DNA from: Hydrococcus rivularis NIES-593
GTDB taxonomy: Bacteria; Cyanobacteriota; Cyanobacteriia; Cyanobacteriales; Microcystaceae
Length of the DNA: 64,000 nucleotides
Direction of reading: 5' to 3'
Assembly: GCF_001904635.1 (NCBI RefSeq)
Contig: NZ_MRCB01000002.1
Location: forward strand, 248,001-312,000
Part shown: piece after piece, positions 18,000 to 25,344 of the stretch
Numbering within the stretch: the stretch's first letter is position 1
How the letters are laid out: each line of letters begins with the position of its first letter
Notes under the pieces: model-generated
What the model was told of the DNA's origin: nothing
Databases searched by the model: none
What the model saw: only the letters and a program-made list of their open reading frames with translations
Translations under genes and position numbers: made by a program

Positions 18000-19682
18000 T
18001 TAATTGTGAATTGTGAATTGCGAACGGGAGCGAATTGCGAATTGTGCTATGCTATCTGCTGCTTCTTTGGCGGCATCCCGAAAGGGCAGCAATACCAGAT
18101 CTGCCCCGGCACCTTTGAGAATCTCCATTTCCCGATGGCTATGGCTGGTCAAGGCAATGCGACCTTGAAAATGGCGGTGTTTTAGCGCGTGCAATAAAGT
18201 TAAACCGATCCGTTCGCCGGGAAGGGTACTAACTACCCACTTGGCATGACTCAGAGGCAGCGAGGCAATGAATTCTGGGTCTTCTGCATCGCCATAGAAA
18301 GCTAACATTCCCTCCCTGCGCCAGAATTTTACTAACTCCGGATCGAAATCCACCCCTAAGACTGAGAAACCATATTGATGTAAATAGCGGATCGTGCTAC
18401 CTCCGTATCGTCCTAACCCAAATAAGATTACGTCAACGCGATCGATTTGGGCTTCTGTGAGATCGCCGAGTCGTTTCTTTGGATGGGGAATAATGCGATC
18501 GTACCAAGAGAGCCAGGGAGAAAGCCATTCATAAAGATTGTGAGAATAAATAATTGCGTAGGTGGACAAGCCCATGGTAATCAGTCCCACTAGGGCAATC
18601 AGCCCGACGATTTCTTCAGAAATTTGACCTAAACTGACGCCGAGAGTTGCCAGAATGAAGGAAAATTCGCTAATCTGACCCAGGGAAAAGCTAGTCAGGG
18701 TGCTGGTGTACTTTCGATACCCCATCATTCCCACCAAGATCGTTACCATCAACGGTTTGCCCATCAGTACGAATAAGGAGAAAATAAGCGCTGGGACGAA
18801 TTGAGATCCAAAATGGGAAATATCGAGATTGACTCCTAAATTGATGAAGAAAAATAGTAATAAGAAATCTCGTAGGCTGACTAATCGAGCGCTCAAGATA
18901 GCGCGATAATGGGTAGAAGCGATAGTAACTCCCGCGATAAACGCTCCCATTTCTTTGCTCAATCCCAATACGTCTGCAACCGTTGCGAAAGCAATCGCCC
19001 AGGAAATGGCAAAAATCAGTAATAATTCAGTGGAACGCGCCAAGGCGTGCAGGAGATTGGGTAAACAATAGCGAGCGATCGTGGCAGCCGCAGCTAATAA
19101 AACACTTCCTTTGGCTAGTACCATTAAAGTTGCTCGTCCGAAATCGGCTGGTTGCGAATTGCCATTAAATGCTGTCAAGGCGATCGCAACCAGCACGACA
19201 ACGAGATCTTGGACAATGAGAATTCCCAAGGCAATGCGACCATGCAGGGCATCGATTTCTCGTTTGTCGGATAGCAATTTAACGACGATGATAGTACTGG
19301 AGAAGGTAAGCGCGATCGCTACGTAAAAAGCAGCTACAGTCGTCAGTCCTAATGCGATCGCGATTAGACCTCCCAAACATCCAGTCAAGAGAATTTGAGC
19401 GAGTCCTGCAATAATGGCTACAGAACCAACGGCGGAGATTTCTTGAGGATCGAGTCTGAGTCCAACCACAAACAGCAGCAGTGCCACTCCTAACTCGGCA
19501 AACAGTTCTACTTGTTCGCTAGAATGCACTAGATCTAGCCCTGCGGGTCCGACGAGAATTCCCACTGCAATAAATGCCATAATTAAGGGCTGCCGCAACC
19601 AAAGGGCTAAAGTCCCTACTGCTGTCGCGATCGCTAAAATGACGGCAATTTCATAAAAAACATTGTTAAAAGAGATCGTCAT
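18000..19682 (-). CDS. CPA2 cation:proton antiporter with RCK/TrkA-N domain (KefB-like)
   Basis: A 560-aa protein. Residues 1-385 form the 12-13 helix Na+/H+ exchanger fold of the CPA2 family, with typical segments LAELGVALLLFVVGL and TFSSTIIVVKLLSDK. Residues 415-550 form a Rossmann RCK domain that begins DVILFGLGRYGGSTIRYL (GxGxxG) and carries the acidic end of strand 2 (VDFDPE), so it likely binds NAD(H) or another nucleotide. It should exchange K+ or Na+ for protons at the plasma or thylakoid membrane under nucleotide control. It is divergent from argG, with a 201-base A/T-rich gap between them. Confidence 0.9.
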   Translation of the reverse strand: MTISFNNVFYEIAVILAIATAVGTLALWLRQPLIMAFIAVGILVGPAGLDLVHSSEQVELFAELGVALLLFVVGLRLDPQEISAVGSVAIIAGLAQILLTGCLGGLIAIALGLTTVAAFYVAIALTFSSTIIVVKLLSDKREIDALHGRIALGILIVQDLVVVLVAIALTAFNGNSQPADFGRATLMVLAKGSVLLAAAATIARYCLPNLLHALARSTELLLIFAISWAIAFATVADVLGLSKEMGAFIAGVTIASTHYRAILSARLVSLRDFLLLFFFINLGVNLDISHFGSQFVPALIFSLFVLMGKPLMVTILVGMMGYRKYTSTLTSFSLGQISEFSFILATLGVSLGQISEEIVGLIALVGLITMGLSTYAIIYSHNLYEWLSPWLSWYDRIIPHPKKRLGDLTEAQIDRVDVILFGLGRYGGSTIRYLHQYGFSVLGVDFDPELVKFWRREGMLAFYGDAEDPEFIASLPLSHAKWVVSTLPGERIGLTLLHALKHRHFQGRIALTSHSHREMEILKGAGADLVLLPFRDAAKEAADSIAQFAIRSRSQFTIHN

Positions 19683-19883
19683 ATCAATTTTTTATTGTTA
19701 TTTATGATATAATGTTAAATCTTGGATATTTAAGCTTCTGTATATTTTTATTGCTGCTGCAAGCTTTAAATAATTGTTAACGACGAGTGAAGAACTCAAG
19801 AAAAATAACTACTAACTATTAACGATTAACCCCAACTAATAAGCTACAATAGCCGATTAGTCATTTTTGGGGCCAAAAATTCT

Positions 19884-21086
19884 ATGGGTCGCGCCAATAA
19901 AGTTGTGTTAGCCTACTCTGGCGGTGTAGATACTTCCGTCTGTATTCCCTATCTTAGAGAAGAATGGGGCGTAAACGAGGTGATTACCCTGGCAGCCGAT
20001 TTAGGACAGGGGGATGAACTCGGTCCCATTCAGGAAAAAGCTGTCAAATGCGGGGCCGCCGAATCCTTAGTTGCAGACGCTAAAGAAACGTTTATCAAAG
20101 ATTATGCTTTTCCGGCTATTCAAGCCAATGCATTGTATGAAAATCGCTATCCCCTATCTACTGCATTGGCTCGTCCCTTGATTGCTAAACTCTTGGTAGA
20201 AGCTGCCGAAAAATATGGTGCGGATGCGGTTGCCCACGGGTGTACTGGCAAGGGAAACGATCAGGTACGCTTCGATGTTAGCATTATGGCGCTCAACCCC
20301 AAATTGAAAGTCCTCGCACCCGCGCGGGAATGGGGCATGAGTCGGGAAGAAACCATTGCCTATGGAGAACGTTTCGGCATCCAATTTCCTGTAAAAAAAT
20401 CTTCTCCTTACAGTATCGATCGCAATTTACTCGGTCGCAGTATCGAAGCGGGTCCGTTGGAAGATCCGATGACAGAACCGCCAGAGGAAATTTATGCGAT
20501 GACTAAAGCGATCGCGGATACTCCTAATGAACCAGAATATCTTGAAATTGGGTTTGAAAAAGGAATTCCCATCAGCTTAAACGGAAAACCTCTCGATCCC
20601 GTCAGCTTGATCTCTCAATTAAACGAAATTGCAGGCAATCATGGCGTAGGACGCATCGACATGCTTGAAAATCGCGTCGTCGGGATCAAATCGCGGGAAA
20701 TTTACGAAGTGCCTGCCTTGCTAGTTCTCATCGACGCGCATCGCGACTTAGAAAGCCTTACCCTAACTGGGGACGTAACGCAGTACAAACGCACCATCGA
20801 AGAAACCTACAGTCACTTAATTTATAAAGGACTTTGGTACAGTCCCTTAAAAGAAGCCCTCGATGCCTTCATCCAAAAAACTCAGGAACGAGTTTCTGGA
20901 ATGGTACGCGTTAAATTCTTTAAAGGCAATGCAACCATAGTCGGTCGCAGATCGGAAAATTCTCTCTATGCAACCGATTTGGCCACCTATGGCGAAGATG
21001 ATGGCTTCGATCACAAGGCTGCCGAAGGCTTCATCTATATTTGGGGATTGCCTACCAAAGTTTGGTCGGAAAAAATGAGAAGCTAG
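19884..21086 (+). CDS. argG: Argininosuccinate synthase
   Basis: A 400-aa protein of normal length for the enzyme that condenses citrulline and aspartate with ATP in arginine synthesis. The N-terminal AYSGGVDTS is the ATP pyrophosphatase P-loop; [15 protein letters not shown] and [14 protein letters not shown] are signature blocks for nucleotide and citrulline binding. The start Met is fixed by homology ([14 protein letters not shown]). It stands alone, and a GTAGGGGC-type hairpin lies just after the stop. Confidence 0.98.
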   Translation: MGRANKVVLAYSGGVDTSVCIPYLREEWGVNEVITLAADLGQGDELGPIQEKAVKCGAAESLVADAKETFIKDYAFPAIQANALYENRYPLSTALARPLIAKLLVEAAEKYGADAVAHGCTGKGNDQVRFDVSIMALNPKLKVLAPAREWGMSREETIAYGERFGIQFPVKKSSPYSIDRNLLGRSIEAGPLEDPMTEPPEEIYAMTKAIADTPNEPEYLEIGFEKGIPISLNGKPLDPVSLISQLNEIAGNHGVGRIDMLENRVVGIKSREIYEVPALLVLIDAHRDLESLTLTGDVTQYKRTIEETYSHLIYKGLWYSPLKEALDAFIQKTQERVSGMVRVKFFKGNATIVGRRSENSLYATDLATYGEDDGFDHKAAEGFIYIWGLPTKVWSEKMRS

Positions 21087-21108
21087 TAATAATAGTTATC
21101 AGTTAGCT

Positions 21109-21135
21109 GTAGGGGCAAGGCATGCTTGCCCTTAC
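21109..21135 (+). terminator. GTAGGGGC-class hairpin after argG
   Basis: GGGCAAG (21113-21119) and CTTGCCC (21125-21131) pair around a 5-base loop, extended by GTA and TAC at the flanks. It lies 22 bases after the argG stop. No U tract follows, so it may be a processing or stabilising structure instead of a true terminator. Related hairpins appear at 38025, 46079, 49432 and 57955. Confidence 0.45.
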
Positions 21136-21146
21136 TATTGGCTGAG

Positions 21147-21734
21147 ATGATGGAACTTGAGGATCTATTAAAACGCGATCGCATCATACGAGTGATTGGC
21201 TTTGATGATGCCCCTTTTATCCGTCATGCAGGCAATCCCGTAGGCGTGGCAGGCGTCGTATGTGCGGGGACTCGTTTTGAAGGCATGGTATGGGGAAAAG
21301 TAGCACCGGATGGATGGGACGCAACGGAGATTCTCTGCCAATTATTAATTGGGGGTAAGTTTCTGCCTCAGCTTCATCTTGTTTTATTAGACGGGATTTG
21401 TTTGGGAGGATTTAACGTTATCGATTTGCCTTTATTAGCACAAAGGTTAGAACGTCCCTGCGTTGCCGTGATGCGAAAATTGCCTAATTTTATCAAGATC
21501 GAAGCCGCACTTAAGCGATTGCCGCACCCAGACAAGCGATTGGAAATTATACGTCGCGCGGGGACGATTTATGAGTATCCACCCTTCTATTTTCAAGTAT
21601 GCGACGCTAATCCAGAAACAATCGCTCAAATATTGACGAAACTGAGCGATCGCGGGAACGTACCGGAGGCTTTACGAATAGCCCATTTAATCGGTGCGGC
21701 AATCGTTAAAGGCGAAAGCGGAAGTCAAGCTTAA
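21147..21734 (+). CDS. DUF99 family protein
   Basis: A 195-aa protein matching the DUF99/UPF0215 pattern: RVIGFDDAPF near the start, then GVVCAGTRFEGMVWG, a hydrophobic strand LHLVLLDGICLGGFNVIDL and the block PCVAVMRKLPN. The family is mostly archaeal. I recall it being linked to endonuclease V-like folds, with conserved Asp residues at the two positions seen here, but activity is not established from this sequence. The frame opens at 21126 inside the argG hairpin; I prefer the ATG pair at 21147/21150. It may be expressed from readthrough of argG. Confidence 0.75.
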   Translation: MMELEDLLKRDRIIRVIGFDDAPFIRHAGNPVGVAGVVCAGTRFEGMVWGKVAPDGWDATEILCQLLIGGKFLPQLHLVLLDGICLGGFNVIDLPLLAQRLERPCVAVMRKLPNFIKIEAALKRLPHPDKRLEIIRRAGTIYEYPPFYFQVCDANPETIAQILTKLSDRGNVPEALRIAHLIGAAIVKGESGSQA

Positions 21735-21823
21735 AGAATTTCCTCACAGTTTCCTTATACTGTTTTCTTATTCTAAAAATAGAGCTAAATAGGTCTTGGC
21801 GATCGCGTTGAGGAGGAAATCCG

Positions 21824-22159
21824 ATGAAAACCGGAACATTATTGAATCCCACCGCAGAAGTTCCCAGTCGCTTGCGCGAAGAAATTCAAAAACACTTTCC
21901 CGGACGGGAAATAAGCGATCTGTCTATTCGCTATTACGAAAGCGTCGAGGATGTCGGTTACGAGTATTTCACGCAGAAGGTTTTAAGTGCCTGTCAGGAT
22001 CTCGAAGCTGTGAGATATCTGGAACCGTTTATTTCTTTTGTCTGTTTGGGAGAAGCCCTAATTTTATCTGAGGAAGGAATTGTGGTCTACGACACGGATG
22101 AGAACGATAGATGCACTGAAACCGGACCTTTCTGGTTGGTAACGGCTAAAAAAGCTTGA
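21824..22159 (+). CDS. Conserved-looking hypothetical protein, 111 aa
   Basis: A strong ribosome site (AGGAGG, 7 bases before ATG) supports translation. The protein is acidic, soluble, has no signal or membrane segment, and is balanced in composition (RLREEIQKHFPGREISDLSI; CLGEALILSEEGIVVYD). I do not recognise the family. Its stop codon overlaps the -35 element of the promoter in front of the metal ATPase, so that gene is separately controlled. Confidence 0.7.
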   Translation: MKTGTLLNPTAEVPSRLREEIQKHFPGREISDLSIRYYESVEDVGYEYFTQKVLSACQDLEAVRYLEPFISFVCLGEALILSEEGIVVYDTDENDRCTETGPFWLVTAKKA

Positions 22160-22187
22160 CCTTAACACTAATGTTAAGGTTTAGGGT
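22156..22187 (+). promoter_or_regulatory. MerR-family type operator-promoter for the metal ATPase
   Basis: The -35 element TTGACC (22156-22161) and a -10-like TAGGGT (22182-22187) are separated by exactly 20 bp. The spacer is filled by a perfect dyad: CCTTAACA (22160-22167), loop CTAA, TGTTAAGG (22172-22179). An over-long 19-20 bp spacer with a dyad lying on it is the hallmark of promoters activated by MerR-family metal regulators, which untwist the DNA. It lies 29 bases before the ATPase start. In Synechocystis the MerR-like CoaR controls coaT through such a site. No MerR gene is in this window. Confidence 0.75.
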
Positions 22188-22215
22188 AAAAGAGTCGTCA
22201 AAAATAACTTGATTG

Positions 22216-24183
22216 ATGGCTCAGCGATCGCTTCTCAATTCTAAACCTTCCTTTTTCCCGATCGAAATCAAAAATTTTGCTGCTCGACTCCTCAAAGACC
22301 ATCCAGACGCAGTAGCAGCAGGAATTTGTGCCCTGCTTGTCTTGCTCGGTTGGTTTGCCCTGCATTTTAACTGGGTTGGACTAGCAATCCTCGTTCTCAG
22401 TGCAGCTTACATCATCGGCGGTTATGAGAGTGCCAAAGAAGGCTTAACGACATTATTTGAGGAGAAAGAACTCGATGTTGACTTGCTGATGATCGTAGCG
22501 GCGTTGGGGGCTGCTGGTTTGGGATTCTGGCGAGGGGAATACTACCTCATGATTGATGGTGCGATACTCATCCTCATCTTTGCGATTAGCGGCGCGCTGG
22601 AAAGCTATGCCATGAAGCATACTCAGCGTAATATCCGCAGTTTGATGGCAATGACGCCGGATACCGCGAGAGTCGTGCGACGGGGAAAAGAGGAGATAAT
22701 TCCCGTCGAACAATTACAGGTAGGCGATCGCGTTATCGTCAAACCGGGCGAACTCATCCCAACCGATGCCATTATCGTCGAAGGTTGTAGCGCCCTCAAT
22801 CAATCTTCCATTACGGGAGAGTCGATGCCCGTCGAAAAAATGCCGCCCGATGAGGTGTTTGCAGGCACGATTAACGGTAATGGGGCGTTGCAGTTAGAAG
22901 TTCATCAACCGCCTGAAAGTAGTCTAATTCAGCGAGTCATCCGCCTAGTTCGGCAAGCGCAAACCGAAGCGCCTCCTTCTCAGCTATTCATCGAGCGCTT
23001 CGGGAGGGGTTATGCCAAGATAATTGTTATTGTCGGTATTTTACTAGCGATCGCGCCGCCTTTTCTGTGGAGATGGAATTGGGAAAGCACGATCTATCGA
23101 GCCTTGATTTTTCTGGTCGTCGCCTCTCCCTGCGCTTTGATGGCATCGATTATGCCGACTTTGCTGTCGGGGATTGCCAACGGGGCAAGGCAGGGAATTT
23201 TGTTTAAGACGGGGGCACAGTTAGAGTTGATGGGCAAAGTAAAGGCAATTGCCTTTGACAAAACTGGCACGCTAACGACGGGTAAACTCCAAGTCGCTCA
23301 AATCATTCCCGCACCCGGACAAAGCGAAAATCGAGTCTTGGCGATCGCGGCTACTCTAGAATCTTTCTCAGAACATCCTATCGGAGAAGCGATCGTGCAA
23401 GCTGCTCAACAGCAACGCCTACAATTGCGCACTGCCCAGGACGTTCGCGCAACAGCGGGACAAGGCATTACTGGAGACATCGCCGGAAAACTCGCGATCG
23501 CGGGGAAAGTTACTTTTATTGAAGAAATTTTATCTCAATCGGTTGGCGACGCCAATCTACGCCAACGCATCCAGCAACTAGAAGCAGAAGGCAATACCGT
23601 TATTTGGGTAGCTTATGCAGAAGAGATGTTAGGCGCGATCGCGGTTGCCGACGCGTTAAGACCTACCGCCGCAACTACTCTCAAACGTCTCAAACAACTC
23701 GGCATCGAACAAATTGTCATGCTAACTGGAGATAACCAACGTAGCGCCGATCGAGTCGCCCAGCAGTTAGGCGTTGACCGAGTGTATGCCGAACTGTTGC
23801 CAGAAGATAAAGTGCGTGTCATTGAGCACCTCCAGAAAGAGTATCAAACAGTAGCAATGGTAGGAGATGGCATTAACGACGCACCCGCTCTTGCAATGGC
23901 ATCGGTAGGCATTGCCATGGGTGGGGCAGGAACCGACGTTGCCCTGGAAACGGCGGATATCGTTTTAATGGCAGATCGTCTAGAAAAACTAGAAGTAGCA
24001 ATTCGCCTGGGACGACGTTCTCAAAGGATTGTCAAGCAAAATATTACCTTTGCTTTGAGTTTTATTGTCGTGCTGCTGATTGCCAACTTTATGGTCAATA
24101 TGACGATGCCTTTAGGAGTCATCGGACACGAAGGGTCTACAGTTCTCGTTACCCTTAGTGGATTGCGACTGTTGCGAGGATAG
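22216..24183 (+). CDS. coaT: P1B-4-type heavy-metal ATPase (CoaT-like, Co/Zn efflux)
   Basis: A 655-aa P-type ATPase with no N-terminal metal-binding domain. Motifs present: TGES in the actuator domain, S304-P305-C306 in the transport helix, phosphorylated D348 in DKTGTLTTG, the TGDN and GDGINDAPAL hinge, and H638-E-G-S-T642 in the last helix. SPC plus HEG(G/S)T defines the P1B-4 group, known for Co2+ and in some cases Zn2+ or Fe2+ export; CPC-type Cu or Zn pumps differ. It therefore probably exports cobalt or zinc from the cytoplasm. The ATG at 22216 is preferred over the TTG three bases upstream. The metal cannot be fixed from sequence. Confidence 0.88.
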   Translation: MAQRSLLNSKPSFFPIEIKNFAARLLKDHPDAVAAGICALLVLLGWFALHFNWVGLAILVLSAAYIIGGYESAKEGLTTLFEEKELDVDLLMIVAALGAAGLGFWRGEYYLMIDGAILILIFAISGALESYAMKHTQRNIRSLMAMTPDTARVVRRGKEEIIPVEQLQVGDRVIVKPGELIPTDAIIVEGCSALNQSSITGESMPVEKMPPDEVFAGTINGNGALQLEVHQPPESSLIQRVIRLVRQAQTEAPPSQLFIERFGRGYAKIIVIVGILLAIAPPFLWRWNWESTIYRALIFLVVASPCALMASIMPTLLSGIANGARQGILFKTGAQLELMGKVKAIAFDKTGTLTTGKLQVAQIIPAPGQSENRVLAIAATLESFSEHPIGEAIVQAAQQQRLQLRTAQDVRATAGQGITGDIAGKLAIAGKVTFIEEILSQSVGDANLRQRIQQLEAEGNTVIWVAYAEEMLGAIAVADALRPTAATTLKRLKQLGIEQIVMLTGDNQRSADRVAQQLGVDRVYAELLPEDKVRVIEHLQKEYQTVAMVGDGINDAPALAMASVGIAMGGAGTDVALETADIVLMADRLEKLEVAIRLGRRSQRIVKQNITFALSFIVVLLIANFMVNMTMPLGVIGHEGSTVLVTLSGLRLLRG

Positions 24184-24427
24184 TGTTTCAGTCATTCTAT
24201 GGCTGAGATTTTTCAAATTTTCACAACATTGCCACAGCATAGTCATAGTTTTGACATATGCTTTTCCTACACTTTGGGTAACGAATCAGAAATCGGTTGA
24301 TGCTTCAGCTCATCCCTACTTCAGTCAGGAAACCCTTTCAGATTTCTTTTCCTAGCCTGCGATCGCCCTTTACTAGCGAGATCGCGCTGGGTTAACTAAA
24401 TTAGCCTTGGGAAACAATCGCACAACC

Positions 24428-25135
24428 ATGTCCTATCAGATTTTAATCGTTGAAGACGAACCAGAAATCGCGCGGCTCATCGAATTTGCCCTGACAAGAG
24501 AAGGCTTTTCTACCTGCCACTGCGCCAATGGATTATCAGCCCTACAGGTATTTAAAGAGCAGCAACCGGATGTTATCGTGCTCGACTTAATGCTGCCCGG
24601 TTTAGATGGATTGGCAGTTTGCGATCGCATTCGTCAGATGTCCAATCTAAAAGACCCCTATATTTTGATGCTGACTGCCAAGGGAGAAAAAATTGACCGA
24701 GTCAATGGCTTGGGCGCTGGCGCAGACGATTATTTAATCAAGCCATTTAGCCTACCAGAATTAGTGGCGAGAATTCGCTCCCTGCTGAAGCGCAGCCTCC
24801 GCCAGCAGCAAGATTTAGTCTACCGCACCCAACATTTTGAGGTGAATGTCGATCGCTGCACGGCTTCTCAAAATCTCGATTCGGGAATCGGGCGATCGCT
24901 GGAATTAACGACGTTAGAATTCAAACTGCTCAGCACTTTGATGAGTCAACCCCGGCGAGTTTGGAATCGCACTCAGCTCGTCGATCGACTTTGGGGAAAT
25001 GATTTTTTTGGCGACGAACGAGTCGTCGATACCCACGTTGCTCGGTTGCGCCAAAAAATTGAGTCAGATCCCACTAACCCCAAATATATTCAGACTATTG
25101 TCGGAATCGGCTATAAGTTTGAAGATAATCGCTAA
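24428..25135 (+). CDS. OmpR/PhoB-family response regulator (orphan)
   Basis: A 235-aa two-domain regulator. The receiver starts YQILIVEDEPEIA (acidic pair), with the phosphoacceptor Asp in VLDLMLPG and the late Lys in LIKPF. The C-terminal winged helix has the typical ELTTLEFKLL, VVDTHVARLRQKI and GIGYKFE segments. No histidine kinase is adjacent, so the partner is elsewhere. I prefer the ATG at 24428; the frame also opens at a TTG 21 bases earlier. The target genes are unknown, though the metal ATPase upstream is on the same strand. Confidence 0.93.
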   Translation: MSYQILIVEDEPEIARLIEFALTREGFSTCHCANGLSALQVFKEQQPDVIVLDLMLPGLDGLAVCDRIRQMSNLKDPYILMLTAKGEKIDRVNGLGAGADDYLIKPFSLPELVARIRSLLKRSLRQQQDLVYRTQHFEVNVDRCTASQNLDSGIGRSLELTTLEFKLLSTLMSQPRRVWNRTQLVDRLWGNDFFGDERVVDTHVARLRQKIESDPTNPKYIQTIVGIGYKFEDNR

Positions 25136-25136
25136 C

Positions 25137-25215
25137 TCAATATCCCACAATAATTTCCTACCTGCCAATTGCCAGTAACGCAGTGCATAAGTGCTGCACT
25201 AACAATAATTCAAAA
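25137..25215 (-). pseudogene. Decayed copy of the 3' end of the neighbouring fusion gene
   Basis: These 79 bases align without gaps to 25345-25423, the last 79 bases of the gene at 25345-27876, with 9 mismatches by hand count and in the same orientation. Read in that gene's frame it gives FELLLVQHLCTALLAIGR-stop-EIIVGY against FKLLLAQHLCTVLLAIGMWKIIVGY, so the reading frame is mostly kept but a Trp codon has become a stop. The 25216-25344 stretch between the copies has no recognisable gene. This looks like the remnant of a tandem duplication whose body was deleted. Confidence 0.65.
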
Positions 25216-25344
25216 TTTTTCCTGGGCGAAAAACCATCACGCGGTTCTTTCCTGAAAAATAGAAGTTGCTCGATATTTTGGCATAGCACCACCCCTGATA
25301 AATTGCTCGAAATGGGATGCTACCCTGACGAATTTAAAATTATT

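Noticed and set aside
24158-24355. 65-codon frame after the metal ATPase
   Set aside because: It overlaps the ATPase end in another frame and has a random-looking composition.
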